NCBI GenBank assembly: GCA_019095985.1
Contig: CM032665.1
Location: 42,578,303-42,642,302, forward strand
Source: Streblospio benedicti
Lineage: Eukaryota; Annelida; Polychaeta; Spionida; Spionidae
Length of the DNA: 64,000 nt
Direction of reading: 5' to 3'
Numbering within the stretch: the first letter of the stretch is position 1; each line of letters opens with the position of its first letter. A program made the translations under genes and the position numbers. Shown here piece by piece: positions 25,203 through 39,700 of the stretch. Under the pieces are notes generated by a model. That model had not been told where the DNA came from. It ran no database searches and saw only the letters and a program-made list of their open reading frames with translations.

Positions 25203-25690
25203 ATGAGGCCGAATGGATAGCCAGGCAGTTGGACTCGTGACCAGAAGGTCGTAGGTTCGATTCCTTGTCTGGTCTGTTGGTGGATGTTGAGCAAATCTAC
25301 TTCTAACAGGTTGCAAACTGCTTTGTGGTACCAACACATTAAGTAGGTACAGGTCAGGCAAGCGAACGCTAATGTAAGTGATTAGCACATCTGGGCTACG
25401 GTATGGATGTGCTATATGCTCCCTGGGGAGTTAAAAGATACTGTAAAACTAAGATATTTTGTGACCATCTAATTTTGCGATTTTGGTCCGTTGTGGACCT
25501 ACTTTACATAGGCTATTAATGTTTGCTGACTATTTAAGTTTGAGTTTTTACACCTAACCACGAAACTCCCAGATTAAATCATGCACAAACATTTCTAGTT
25601 TTCCAGTAGTATGACAAAGATGCCAATGACCTGGTGTAATTGTAGTCGTTAGAGTACGGCAAAACTGTAAATAAGCACATTTACGTTCTG
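25203..25690 (+). mobile_element. tRNA-derived SINE, copy 3, interrupted by a MITE
   Basis: The head GAGGCCGAATGGATAGCCAG and the B box GTAGGTTCGATTCC match the SINE copies at 10.6 and 12.5 kb. The body is split by the MITE at 25439-25608 and resumes with CCAATGACCTGGTGTAATTG. The nesting shows the SINE was present before the MITE inserted. Confidence 0.8.
25439..25608. mobile_element. MITE, TIR CTGTAAAACT, copy 2, nested in a SINE
   Basis: TACTGTAAAACTAAGATATT and TTTCTAGTTTTCCAGTA ends are flanked by TA. Interior GGTCCGTTGTGGACC and ACTTTACATAGGCTATTAAT words are shared with copies 1 and 3. It splits the SINE copy cleanly. Confidence 0.8.
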
Positions 25691-25819
25691 GTTTTATAAA
25701 ATTGAATAAAGCATTTTACTTGTAAATAGAAACTTACTCATAAAATTAAGTTATCAATATCAAGGAAAAGAATACATAATTATTAAAACTTGTGATGCAT
25801 ACTGTACTTTGATTTCACA

Positions 25820-25989
25820 TACTGTAAAACTAGAAATGTTTCCATGCGATTTAATTTGCAAATTTCATGGGTAGTTGCAAAAACGCCAACTTAGATAGTC
25901 AGCAAACATTTATAGCCTATGGAAAGTAGGTGCAAGATGGACCATAATCACAAAATTTAATAGCCACAAAATATTCTAGTTTTACAGTA
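25820..25989. mobile_element. MITE, TIR CTGTAAAACT, copy 3
   Basis: It begins TACTGTAAAACTAGAAATG and ends AATATTCTAGTTTTACAGTA, making this the best-matched pair of ends of the three copies. Interior GTCAGCAAACATTTATAGCC and GGACCATAATCACAAAATTT words are shared with them. It is 170 bp including both TA dinucleotides. Confidence 0.85.
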
Positions 25990-28900
25990 ATTATTCTCCG
26001 GTGTAGTTGTAGGTCAAGGTAATTGTATCTCTCCCAACATTGGAGATGACAAGTAAATGAAGACTAAATTAAATTGTTTATTTTTAGAACTATGCAATTA
26101 TGTATATGTGCTGATTTTGCTGTGTATTTACTTGTTAACATACTATATCACTATAACTTGTATATGATAATAAAAAGAACAAAAATTCCAATTGATATTT
26201 TTTATTCAAAAAATAGGAAAGCCACATAACATGTATGTAAGAACTATTCCGTAACTTCTTAAAACTATGTACAATTAGTATTTGTCATAATAAAAATATT
26301 TGTCATAATAAGAATAAAAGTGGCATGTAAAATAGGGTGCCAATTAAAGGTGGCTCCACCGCAGGTGGTGCCATCTCGTGTACATGTAAGAAAATAGTTA
26401 TATTTCATACTAAATCTTAACTACTACAGTTGGATCAAGTGAAGGCTGATGAGACTGCCACAGTCAGAGTGCTGGTTGTAAGTGTGCTAATAGAACAAAC
26501 TCGAACATATGTCTAGAACAAGATTTACTTGCCAGAACGATGCTAGCCAATGCTAGATTATCTAATATTAGATAACAATGACAGAATAAGGAGCTAGAAT
26601 ATGCACGAGTATTTGCTAGATTGCTAGGCATATGCTAGTTTGTTCTAGAAGTCAAAGCACTGACAACAAGCTGCTGCAACAGCAGCCAAATCAAATTTCA
26701 AATTTGCTTAACTAAATTTTGGCAACGCGCTCATTAAAAACGTTCATTAACGTATGTACAGTGAAAAATACATGTTAAACCAGTTGATCTTTTTACAATG
26801 TTTACAATGATGTCAACTGCACGAATCAGATTTATTTCTGGTTCTTTTATGTGATAAATATGCATAATGTTCATTGAGCATATACATCACAAGCAAGGGT
26901 TGGTTTAATACTGCAACCAGGAACAAGTCTAATCTGTACAGTTGACCAATACTTGATGTTTTTCAGTTTTTTGCTGCCATTATCTCTCACTATACATGCC
27001 GCACTGAATATAAACTGGAATAAAATAGTTTTCCTGATACTATAACAAATATATAATAAATGCTGCATTGAATATGTAAATAACTTCTATACATCTTTCA
27101 TATGCTAAAGTATTTTCTCTATAGCAAAATATTCTTTATTTATTTCATTCTAATTTTTCATAAGTTTGGATATGATTAGTCAAGGCTACATTATAGACAA
27201 TAATACTGTTATTTGTTTGAATAGTAATATATCATTCTTCTTGTATTTCCAATATGAATATCTAGAACTAGAGCACATTACATATCATTTAGCCGGGGAT
27301 AAAATTCTATTCTAAATAAGTGATCATTATTTGAGTCACTGAGATTATCTTTGGTCTTCTTACAAACTTTCCAATCACATAATTAAAATGCTAACAATAA
27401 CGTTGAAGAACACGATTTTGTCACCTGGGTCCTAACACTCATACAATTATTACATCATAGCAAAATTCCATGCAATCTGCAGTAACAAAGGCTCTAACAT
27501 GCAGCACACTATGGGTATTCTCACAAGTCTGTGTCCGGTAAGAATATAATCAATATTTCAATACAATCTATTTTGAATTACTTCTACTAAACTATTGGGT
27601 AAGACCATAACAATAAACATGCACCTTACATATTATGCAGTAATACCATTAAAATTTACAAAAACTTGTAATAAAACTTATTGTTCGTATGAAATACAAA
27701 TATGGAAGAATAGGGGGTAAATGTACATTTTGACAACTCACTGTATATTTCAAGGGAAACATACACATATGAAATTTATTGGTTTGCTAATTATAAATTG
27801 GTGATTGTCGTTATTCAAGTAGATTAAAAAGGTTTGCCTAAATATGAAGTTAGTACACACAAAAATTGATTAAAATTGAACGGCACACACTTGTGAAAAA
27901 GCCACTACTATCGGTAAAAACAAATCACAATAACAGCACTCTAACTGATATACAAGAATTAGTCATGATCAAACCGAAGTCTAAAAACATCATCTAACGT
28001 CATCAATATTTGTCACAATCTTTTGCCTAGACATTTTCATTACAATTATAATTAAAAAATAAAATCTCCATTTTTTCCTAATTTGTATTGAATTACAGTA
28101 TCTGTGGACATGCAACAGCGATCACACCTGGTAGCTAGCTCGAATATATGAACCAACATGGTTTATTCATATCTATATATAACATTACTATACAATAGCA
28201 TTAACAAAAAATACAGTGGCACAAGATCCTGCAAGCGGTGTTATATATATTTTTTTGGTTTACTTGCAAAAATATATATTCCCCGAAAAACAGCTAACAA
28301 TCTCGATAACGTTTCAACAACGTCATTGAACAATGTTGTTTGACATAAGCATGTGTTGGAGAGTTAGCTGTTTTAGTTGGGTTGTAGTTGGCATTAAGTG
28401 AGTATTTTTACCAATTAGGGAGTTTACGAGTCTGCTGTGGTGTCTCACTCGGGATGCATAGTCGGTAACTCTGACAGCGATAACCACCGAAGTTACTACT
28501 TTCACTACAAGGCGGCAGCACTCATTCATCCGTGGAAGACAAAGATACACGCATACACCGCACTTCATGCACACTCAAAAGTCTGAGGCAGCGGAGATAT
28601 TTAGTATTTTGGCAAATCGGTAAGATATCGCAACGTCTTAAAACTTTAATATAGGTCAACTATTTTGACGGCTCAGTACCCCCCCCCCCCATATATCAAT
28701 AAATGGAACAAGTTCACTCCACATCACACACGGCTTGGGCATTTGCTTGAACAATTTATGAGCAATTCACGCATTGGAGAGTGATAATCTAATACTTGAT
28801 AACCCTCTCTTGTTTCTGACATAGAAAATTTTATGGAATTAGACGCTATTTCGCTGGGTGTGCGATTGTCAAAACATGCAGTTTTACGGTATGCTCCACA

Positions 28901-31900
28901 GAGGGCAATGTCTACCGTAAGCTGACAAGGGCAGCTGACCAGTACATGGCAGCAGTGCCACACAAGAACATTGATTAGCTCCAGCCTCCCCAGTCAAGGT
29001 GGCCACAACCCCGGCCCTCCATTGATTTGCGGAGCTCGCCAAGTCAGGCTAGTCCCAGGGGCCTTACTATCTTCACCCTGCTGGCTCAGCAACATGAGAG
29101 TTTAGTACGTATATATAGGTGAAGTTTGCTGAATAATTAATCCTAATAGTATTACTATATTATCAATATTCTCACATCTCTCCTTGTGAATGATCGTACA
29201 ATGCTTTATTACGAATTTTGGTACATAATACTCGTGATATTCATGCCATAGCAGTTGCGAACAAGATTGTTACATTCTAAAAATTTCAATCTGAGTGAAT
29301 GCAATCTGCTTCAAGTGTAAAACAAACTGGTAAAAGAATATGAATTGTCATTTGCAAGCTAAAAGAGCTGCAGGCTGTTGTTAAAAGCAGCCATCTTCAA
29401 GCCTGCCATGTTAATATGTGTGGTTTTATTGCATTTTCAAGCCCCGCAAACTGGCAGGGTCGTTAATTCTAGTTTCCTGCTCACTACACAAGGGATGAGG
29501 CTTTTTGTTTCACAGAGCAGCACTGTTTTATGTTCACAAAATGGCAATTTCACTTAAATAGGCTTTTGACTTATAAAACGGCTCATGCCATCGGTGTCCT
29601 GCACAACTTCAAACATTGGCTAATTTACACAGCGTAGGTAGAGCTGCGTTTTGACGGCAGCGACTTGCGCTGCTTTGATCACAAGACGTGTCTGGCAAAG
29701 GTCGGCACTTCCTACTCCCAGACAGCCCACCCCACTGCCCGACCAAGTTAATAATTGATGACATCATTTTGTGGTAATAACTCAGGTGCCAGTAACCACT
29801 TGGCAGGAACGAGCACACCCAAAGTGTAAATTAGGTTTAGGCCTCGGCTGAAAGTTCAGGGATACCATTATAGGAGCAGATCGTTGGGGCTACAGAAACT
29901 TACTGAATTAGCAAATTTTCTTTTCAATGTTTCACATCAACATTTTTAATTTCATGCACATTTAAACAGGCAGAAGACTTATGTTAAAGGATTTATCATC
30001 TATAAGCTGTGCTATACTAGCTATGACGCCCCGTTCTTGTTACAACTGACTCTCATTGCTTGCGTAAATACAAGTGCATTCGTTGTACACGTAGTATTTG
30101 GAGAGTAGATGTTGAGTATAAATTACATCGCTTTACCCATTCTGCAAAGGACTGCATAACCCTCTGATTGTCGGAAAAAATCAATATTACATGGTTTGGG
30201 TGCATACGATTATGAGACAAAGGCAGTGATGCGGCTAAAGTACGATGGCATGGGAATGTTGGTTCAACTTTACTACATAGTATTTGAAACCCTCAACGCT
30301 CCAATGAAAATACGGAAGATTCAACATAAATGGTAGCCGCCAGATGATGCGATAAAAGCAGATTAGACAGCACCATTACCTACAGACTGTAAATTAGTTT
30401 CCCACTGCGATAGCCTCCATTATGAGCCTTTGATCCCCAACAGGAAAACACAAGCCCTGAATGTCGGAAATACAAGTAATGCCATTTGTAAATCAAACTC
30501 TGCGTTTCCTTGACCTTCCTTACGTGTCTGTCTATAAACGATGTATAAGTATTGATTTCATTTTCATTATATAACCCTATTTTATGATCATGTTGGCAGA
30601 TTCGTTGACAAGAATTTAAATTCAAAAAACATTGCTGCATTTCAAGCATGAAAAAACATTTCTTGCATTCAAGTTACCAGCTAGTATTTTATTACAGTAT
30701 TCATTTTTACACCTCTCTAAGTACAACTTATTTACGACATTAAGAGGGTCCACAGGAAAGAACAATGAAGACTTGCAATAACAAAAGTGACTCATAGCGC
30801 CTTCTGTGTGAGTGCAAGGTGATACAATAGGCCTCCCACACCCATTAGCTTTCCTGATGAAATATTGAAAGCCCTGAAACAATTTCACTGACCATAGCCT
30901 CTTTCTCCATGAAATATGCACAACTTTCTCACCTCTTTACATTGCAAAAAGGTTTTTAAAATTGCGAAGCGATAATTGATTTATATTGTTGCTGATTGTA
31001 ATGGAGAACATTGACAAATGAGCCTTATATGGCTTGTTGGAAGGGTGTGAAACTTGGCACGGATTTTGTTGCATTGCACATTCAGAATTTTTCAAACTGT
31101 ACCTGTCAACTAGTATTTATCAAATGGACATTAGATAGCACTCATTGTTCTTTTCTGACACTGTCGCAACATGAATATTCATTCAGAACTTATCTAAAAC
31201 AACTCAACCGTCAAAGCCCGGCCCAGCTTTCAATTAACATAACGATGTGAAATTCACTACAACCCCAATATCAATTAAGAGAACCGTCTGAATTGCCCCC
31301 ACCTAAATAGCCTGCTTAACGCACTGTTTATCATTGTAAACTGCCGACTGTTGGATAAATAGGTCTATTCATGGTCAGTGAAGAATGCAGCTAGCCAGGG
31401 TCATCAGAAGACGGGCCTGAGCATTGTGCGGTGGCCCTGATTAATGAGCCACTCATCAAACATTGAGAAAGCTCCACTATACCAGCGCTCAGACTGCCAG
31501 AACTGGCAGCATCACAGACATGCACACTACAACACGCGGTGGCGGTAGCAGCAGCAGCCTAAAAGCATTCCAGGTTTATTTACACTGCCAAAAATAGCGA
31601 GCCGAGTGATAATGTTTACACGGAGGGGCAAGCTGAGTGATTTCGTAGTGTATTAGACATGTTTTGGTTTGGTGCATTATAGGCAGCTCCATTACCGTAT
31701 CATTTGATCTTGTACAGATGGTGTTACAGGGTGAAAGTTAGAGTTATATTAACAATCCAATTATTCAAGTCAACATCAATACAGCCCCGTAAAATCAAAA
31801 TGTATACAAGGCGTTTTGCTAATAGAAGTAGAAGTAGAAGAATATGCAACAAATTTTCAAAAAAACGTAGGTCGAATTACGTCTGAAAACACGCAAAACC

Positions 31901-31950
31901 CAAGTGTACATAATTATGATCTAACTAAATATCACAGGAGAATACCATGG
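25990..31950. other. intergenic, nothing recognised
   Basis: About 6 kb of AT-rich sequence without a recognised gene. A small GCTAG-rich palindromic patch lies at 26512-26649 and a C run of about 12 at 28679-28690. GC-richer, low-repeat patches at 28920-29100, 29620-29830 and 31380-31560 could be conserved regulatory sequence, but nothing in the sequence alone shows it. Confidence 0.3.
26512..26649. repeat. small inverted-repeat unit rich in GCTAG
   Basis: Ends TCTAGAACA and TGTTCTAGA bracket six GCTAG words and a perfect 18 bp palindrome (26558-26575, TTATCTAAT and its complement). It could be a tiny non-autonomous element. Confidence 0.5.
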
Positions 31951-31954
31951 CATT

Positions 31955-32134
31955 CTTTTCCTGCCTATCCCAAGCGAACAAAATGCAAACTCGCGATCGA
32001 CTCGGTATTGAAGAAACGGGAGAAACATTCTACCGACAGACCGTATATTTCTTATTCTACCAAGCAACCCTAATGCAAACTACCAATCCACTCTGCATTG
32101 AAGAAAGAAACCAGCGGCCATTCTACCCACAAAA
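31955..32134 (+). repeat. two-copy tandem repeat, 90 bp period
   Basis: AATGCAAACT...ATTGAAGAAA segments recur exactly 90 bp apart (31982 and 32072), and flanking words also align. Because 90 is divisible by three, one plus-strand frame (31947-32138) carries the repeat at protein level: KMQTRDRLGIEE then LMQTTNPLCIEE. No known protein is recognised. Confidence 0.6.
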
Positions 32135-32139
32135 CTAAG

Positions 32140-35100
32140 CGGCCAGTGGCCCTTTCATTGATCCACACAAAAAAGATCCGTCATCCCAGTGCGCCCATAC
32201 ATCGAGCCTCGCCACTCCGGCCGCTGTGGTGGTAGTAGCAGCCACAGTAGCAGCAGAATTAGCCATTCCCTTTAACGGCCAAAATCATGCCAACTATTGC
32301 AGCCAACCAACAGCAGCCGGGAGATGAAAAAAAAATGTGCCACCTGCCAAGCTACGATAAAACCACCAACATGGTCTACTACTAGACAGCTGCTTGTATG
32401 ACGTGCTGCTTATATATGTTACTGATGGACGAGTTTTATGCTTCACAGTGTTTTGTTCTAGAGAATCTTTTGTATATTATGTATGTGAAATATTAAATCA
32501 GGGGACTTGGGCTTTACGTAACTGGAATTTCAAGGGTCCAGATGTGGTATGATTTCAAATTTAGGGTGGGCGTTTACGAGCTCTCAAGACGGTCGTATAT
32601 TGTACAAAAGAACAAGATAACCATAAAAGGACTGGTTTCAAGTGGTCTCAATAGAGATGGTTATTCGGTCTCTTTTGGGACCAGAAGAAATGGTCTAGTT
32701 ACAGAGGTAGTCTTAATGCTAGATTAGACAGTGCAATACGCAGAGTACTCAAAATTGTAACTTTGCAAACTGTAAATTCAATAATCATTTTCCAAACAAA
32801 CAATTTATCTGAACGGTCTAATTATGATATCTGCACAAAATTGCAATATGATCTGTGTATACAGTTATTTATAAATGTTGCTTTCATGCTCTGTTGGTAT
32901 TCCTATCAATGGTAAAATCATAAGAATTTTGTAGTTTGGAGAGAATTGACATGATCGGCGATAATTTCGGCAGAACATTTGATACTCAGCTTGTAATAGA
33001 GTCCATACAAGTTATATATATAATTTTATGTGTACCAAGAGAAGCTTATGCTATGCTCTGTTAGATTTTCTATCTCAGCCACGGTTCAGGCTACAATACA
33101 CTGGTTTATTTATACACAGAGCACATCATACTCGGTATTTTTGCTTTGCTCATCTTGGCAAATGTACAAGAATTTTGTGGAGAGGTGAATTGCTGCATAA
33201 TTTTGCTCATCTCAATACAAAGATTCATCTATTTGTTCTATTTCATTGTGGGTTTATTCCATACACCACAGTTTATGGAGCATAGCACTCTTTGCTATGC
33301 TCATGTTGCAAACAAGACTTTTTTAACATTAAGACAGCTCAGTTTGATTGGATTATCTCATTGAAATATTTCATGATTGGGTAATCATAGTAGAATTATA
33401 GTATGAATGCTACTACTGCAGATTTCGAATAACCACTTAACTTCCGATATTAATATTAATATTAAAGACTCAATAAATCAACATGTTGTAAAACGTAACA
33501 ACATTCCTGTAGGCTACCATCATGTGAAACTATGTAGCAGCAAATATCAACCAAGTCTTGTACTTAACAAAAAAAAACCAGCATAGTGGCCTGTAAGATG
33601 GTTTTGCCTTCACAACACATTCATCACTCCCATAAAAACATCAAGCTGAAGGCAAAAAACCGCCTATCAAAACATCATATATTTAGCTATCAAGAGCTGC
33701 CACCCCGAACCACGTGCAAATGCGGCATGCACTTTTACGCAGCACATGCCTGATGCACCTAGGTGTATGCTCCGAGACACACGTCGCATAAACATCGCAC
33801 ATAACGCCTCACAACCAGCCAAATTGCATTAGGAATTAATGTCGCTGCGGCCGTAAGCTCATGCAATGTGTTTGCTGAGCCGAAAACTGTAGGTCAAGGC
33901 CCTACCATGTCGCTCACAAGCCCCGCCGCATTAGGTGCTATGGGGCCCCAAGTCACCAGTGATCCTACATTACAAGGTGGCATGTATTTGATCGAAGAAT
34001 CCGGTCTCTTAAAAACACTGATGCCAACTATTCAATGAAAAACCGCCCCATGTCACCAATACATCCTACAAGGTGGTGTGCATTTGCTCCAGGGGCGCTG
34101 TGTCACTGAGCATAACAAGGTGCCTAGCATTAGTCGCCGTGTCTCAATCATGTACCACAATGGGATGTGCATGCCTCCACTTTTCAAGGGCTCGTTTTCG
34201 TGCCATAGTATGGTAAACAGCCACCCCTAATAGCCTCGCTAATGCCCACAATTGGAGGGCGATAAGCCGGAGAAGCCATAACCGAGCGGGGCTGGTCAGG
34301 ATTTATGGGTGCAGATAAAGACGTGGGATAATCTTGCTGCTGCCGCCACTGCTGCTGCACGGATTAGATAATCTGGATCAATAGTGTGATCGAAATGCAA
34401 TGTCGTAATACACTCAGCAGGCAGGCCATGTGGTCGACATTCGGATGTAAACAGAACACTCTTGAGTACTACTTCTGACTGAACCGTCAATGCAGTATGA
34501 GAATTTGGTGACTAATGTCGATCTTGGAAGCGAGGGGTTATAAAGTTCCCACTAAGGTGACTTGCATCCGCTAAATAAGGATGAACTCAAACCTGTATCA
34601 AACAATCTGTGATATGATAAAATAGAATCTATAACGATTGAACTCCTCAATGCTCTGTAGCATTTCAGTGGGGAAATATCTAGATTTTCCTTGTCAATGA
34701 GTGAAACTGCTTTGTAACACAAATTTCTATTTCTTACAGTGTTGTTGTACAAGCCACTATGCACAATGGGTCTAGAATTGCGTCTATTCATTATCTTTGT
34801 ACGAGTACCATAGACAGGTGCTATGGTTCCGCTAGAGTTAAGAGACAAACAATAATTTAATAAACCCATATAAGCACAATGACAGCTCAATGTTATTCTG
34901 TCTACAAAAAATACCACTTGAGTCACCAAGAGGGCAAGTCAGTTCATTTGGCAAACATGACAAGCACTATAATACTAAATCGGCAGTCTTTTATGACATG
35001 CTTTTATGTGCCGTCTGCTAAAATCTTTAACACTATAGTCATAGTGGTTATGATTATTATTCATCATAAGCTTGATAAGAATACAGTAAGGAGACCTCCG

Positions 35101-38100
35101 ACTGTTGAGGGAGTTAATGCATATTATCCTCAGCACGGTCAATAATGAAGTCCACAGTGATCTCTTCGGCGTTTAGAAGAAAACACTTTACATATCATTA
35201 TGCTTCCGTAATTCTGTATGTTCATTTATTATTCATCATTTCTTTTGTTCTGATCATTATTTATGCCGGTATAATTCTATTAGACATTGCTTTGATTATG
35301 ATATTCCTCAGATCTGTAGTTTGACTACCATAAATTTGCTCACATAACAAATGTAGTATTGTGATTAGCATGTCTAATAGCCTGAACTCAACGAATTAGT
35401 TTACAACACAACTGGAGCATTTAGCACATCCTTAGGCCTAACTGATTTTGTTACATCGATTATCATTTGTAATGCTTCTGACCTACAATAATTCCATTAA
35501 TTAGTTCGATTATCATTCATAACAATTTTGATGTCTGCTGACGCATATCTACTTATGGTGGAAAAGCAAACACTTAGCATATCGTTATGTGTCCGTAATG
35601 GCATTATTAAAATGAGCTGGGTGCTACAATCCCTCATGGCGACATAAATGAATACTCAAGACACATAAATGCATAAATGAATGTGGTGGTGACCTCCAAG
35701 CAAGGTAGGTACTAGATGCAGCCCAATATTGGGGGTCTGGGGTTATTGTGGACATTTGATAGTGGATCATATTTTGAGCGACACAGGCTAAAAACAAAAC
35801 ATAGCTAAGACATGAAGTATGAACAATGCCTAATCCATCTTTCGTCTTTCAATACTTAGAGGAGTCAAATGGGCAAATTGTTTGTAACATTTTCACTGTA
35901 GCTCAAAATCAGTACTTTGTAATTCAAACATCCCGCAATAAACACTTCTAACTTCAAATTGAATTTCTCACGGCAATGCACCCTGCTCCAATACAGACTG
36001 CAAGGTGACCACCAATTTAAGTAAATGGTCCACCCCTAGAGCTTGTGTTGATCAAGTAAGGGAATGCAGAGGACTGAGCTTCCTGTGCATGCCAATCTGG
36101 CATACATGATACTTGCCCTGCCTCTTAATTGGCCCTACATGGAACCTGGCCTTGTAGACATTTGAATGCTTATGGCATTTACAGCCTCAATGCTTTGCTC
36201 AGTTTGCTGGTATTTCGTCTACAAACAAAAGCATTCTACCCATCTATCTCCCTATTAAGACAAAAACATTTTGCACTGACTTTTCGGACCAGAGGATTGG
36301 GCACAAATTTCTTCGAACATAAATTTTTGCGATACATTGACTGCTAAAAGCTATCACAGCCTTCTAAGCATGATTGTGTAGAATCAGAATAAAAGCCTTT
36401 GTGAAAAATGGAGACAATTTTTCTAGCTGAGCTTATTTCTATATCGGAAAATATAAAACCTGGAGAAACCAGTGCAAATAATTATTAACGTGCTTGTCTA
36501 ATTCATTATTACTCACATTACATTACACAGCTTCTCCATTGACTAAAAGGTCTTTATCATTTTCCATAGCTGTCTCACAAAGACAAGTTTCCACCACTAT
36601 AACACTTACACCAGTAGTTTTCCGTCGCATTTTTGCTCAACACTGGGACAAAGACGAGGGTGGAGCTATTTATTGGCGGAAATGAGAACTTGTGCCTGAT
36701 AGCGCAATGTTTGCGCAGTGCTAACAACATAAAGTGTCCGTCGATGGCTCCGTAACTTAAGACACCCGCTGTTTACGACGAGTATTTTACACAACAGCAT
36801 GCAAGATCACTTGATTTTTTCCTATCCTTTTGAGGGGATTTCATTACCAGTCACAGTGAACGCACAGTTAAACATTATGTAAAAATGGCCCAGATGAGTT
36901 TTTGGCATGGTGAATAAATGCACGACATATTAAAAACGGCTGGATTATTAAACAGACCTTTGAATTGTTCCTATGTTATTATAACAGATACTGTTTAAGC
37001 AGTAAAATGTTCGTTGAAGTAAATGCAAATAAAAACCCAGCTTGATGAGTAGGGAAACTTGTGTTCACAGAGCACCTTTTATGAGTATTAAGCAGCCTGC
37101 AAAATCATTAGTACTTCCCCATAATATTGCACATTGGTGATGAGGTAACATAAACCTGGGCAACTTCTTCACTTCCAAGTCTAACCTAATTATTCAAGCA
37201 AGAGCCCACGCTTACGTCCAGCGTATACATTCAGAAATGAATGTTGGGGCAAAGATGTAGCTCCAATTTGAGAAAAGTTTATCATACAGTCCATAGGCTT
37301 TAAGTTAGTATATCGTTCAGTAAGTATACAAAGCAAGCAACACTTTCTCAAATCTTACACTTCACTTCTTGATATGCACTTCCCCTGTGGACCTTGCAAT
37401 AAATATATGCTCAAACCAACAGTCCAACACGCAACATATTTATAACAGATGCATATCGTATTAAACACTTTCAAGCAAAACTTATTTTCACATGACTCAG
37501 AAGCGTACTAGGACCCACATCATCAACACTCTGGCAACAAGTTTTACAAAATTCCCACTGCATAGATAATTTCCAACACTTTCATACCATCTTCAACCAA
37601 AGTTACTATATATATATACACTCGTAAAGAAGTTGACTGACCGTTATCACAATTGCCGCTGCCCCAGACTTAGAAGCTTTCATTTCCGCAGACATTAAAT
37701 TATGAGATCAAGAGGTCATCTTCGACATGGAGAGATGGTTAACTCTTCGGTGGTTATCAGCCAGTTTGAGAGGTTAAAGAGTTAAGACAGCCACAGCAGC
37801 AGGCTTATTGATCAAGAGACGTACACCCAGCAAACATACAGTCTTGGAACTTTCTTAAGACTTGAGAAAGTTGCGAGAACACATCAGATGTTTGCAGTTT
37901 CAAGGATGATAGCTATATACCTACCGTTGCAGGTATATACTTTGTTTCATGGATCGCCTTTTGACTTGTTTTCCTAAAATTAGTTTACAAAGTATATAGC
38001 ACAAAGAACGTTGGAACTTCATCTTTTGACTTCATGTTTCAAGCAATTGTTTTTGGATGTATGCAATTGATCTTTGATTAGAACCTTAACATTGGGATAA

Positions 38101-39700
38101 GTGGAAAATAATCTATTGACAATTATTCCCTAGTCATTCATATGTATACATCATATGGCACGAATGAAAAATATCATTAATATCATTATTATCATTATCA
38201 ACAATCAATCATTAATCGGTTTGCACTATTGTCTTTGGCTGAAGACATTATCATTACTTTTTTAGTACCAGACGTAGATGTTCAAATTGAACTTAATTTT
38301 TCTCAAAATCTAGTTTCCAACGTTTTCTTTGTGCTATAGTACCCAGTAAACAATTAACCTTCTCGCAACCTCATCTAAACTTTCCCGACAGTCTACATAT
38401 GTTGAGAGAACGTTAATATGCTCGCCGAGTGGATATGTTTTTATAAAAACAGTCAAACTTTGAATACACATCTCTCACAGGGTAAAAAATACATATACGT
38501 CATAAGTAGCCTATAGTGCCGGCAGCTAAAATAACATTTTTTTTGTATATTTTTTAACATTGATTATCAATAATTTTATAATACAATTGTTCATTATAGC
38601 CTATACATATACACAACAACTCTTTAAATAATAATTGTATAAAAAATAGAAAATATGACTAAATATTCGGTGTACAAACCAACGGTGGTTGTTTTTACTC
38701 TTGATAATTAATACACAAATAAAACTTCGTTATAAAGCATTTCATTTGATCACATTTGATACGTAATAGTCCCAGAGTTGGGAGTTTTTTCATATAGATT
38801 AAAATAAAGTATATCTCTCTCTGTGCTAAACTAATACTAAAACCTTTGGTAGGAGAATAAATAATAACACAATCTCAGAGGGGTTGACTGGTGGGCCGTA
38901 CGGAGGACCAAAATCTACGTGAATTTGATTCACGCGAAAAAACAAGACTACGTCAAACTACTGTGAAAAAACAAAAAACAAAACAAATAACTTAAGATGA
39001 TAAAATTAGCAACATTAAATAGAAGTAATAAAAAAGTAATAATTACCATAGTATAATATTATCCTAAAAACGGTAAAGAGTAGGAAGAGACATGGTGAAC
39101 GATTGGCTGTCGCCTTGTTGCCGTGGGTGACTCACGACAAACATTGTTATTATGCATATCCCAGGCTTCCTTCATATCACTCGATCATTTGGGTCACTAA
39201 TCCTTACAAAACGCACTTTTTGATTGTTGCTCATACTGACCATTTTCAGAATAATAACTTTTGACCCAGTTCATATCGCAGATTTTCTTACAATTAATGA
39301 CCTAGATTCGTGGCCTCCAACTTTCAATCATTGTCGTGCCAATATTATATAGCCTTTTGAATTTTTTGTGACAATTATATGGATCAAATGATTAACCTTT
39401 GACCTGAGTAAGGAGTCAAACGGTTTTCATATGAGATCATCCGATCATGGTGGACAACCAATAGCAGAATTCGGGAAGTTTAACATTTTTACAAACTGTG
39501 GATATTGATTTTCAACCATGATCTTTGACTTGAAAAATGAGAATCTTTGCCTTAACATCTATACCATGCTTTGAAATATCATGATGTACATATATGAACC
39601 TTGTGTGCAATTACTTCTCTACTTATAAAAAAATGTGCTTTGATTATATTCCAATAGGTGAAATTATTACACACAAGACTAATATGATATTCATGAAACA
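32140..39700. other. intergenic and possible MEX3 3' flank, no gene seen
   Basis: No coding exon or RNA gene is recognised. A diverged tandem duplication lies at 33938-34094. Words ACCCAGCAAACAT near 37827 and ACCCAGTAAACA near 38340 suggest a decayed repeat between them. The right part lies downstream of MEX3, whose 3' untranslated region must end somewhere below 40113. I saw no AATAAA hexamer on the minus strand in the first 3 kb. Confidence 0.3.
33938..34094 (+). repeat. diverged tandem duplication, ~103 bp period
   Basis: CCCCAAGTCACCAGTGATCC, ACAAGGTGGCATGTATTTG and CCCCATGTCACCAATACATCC, ACAAGGTGGTGTGCATTTG are two copies of one unit. Confidence 0.5.

Noticed and set aside
34552-34929. 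Minus-strand frame of 125 codons
   Set aside because: No recognisable domain or repeat signature, and a chance length is plausible in 64 kb.
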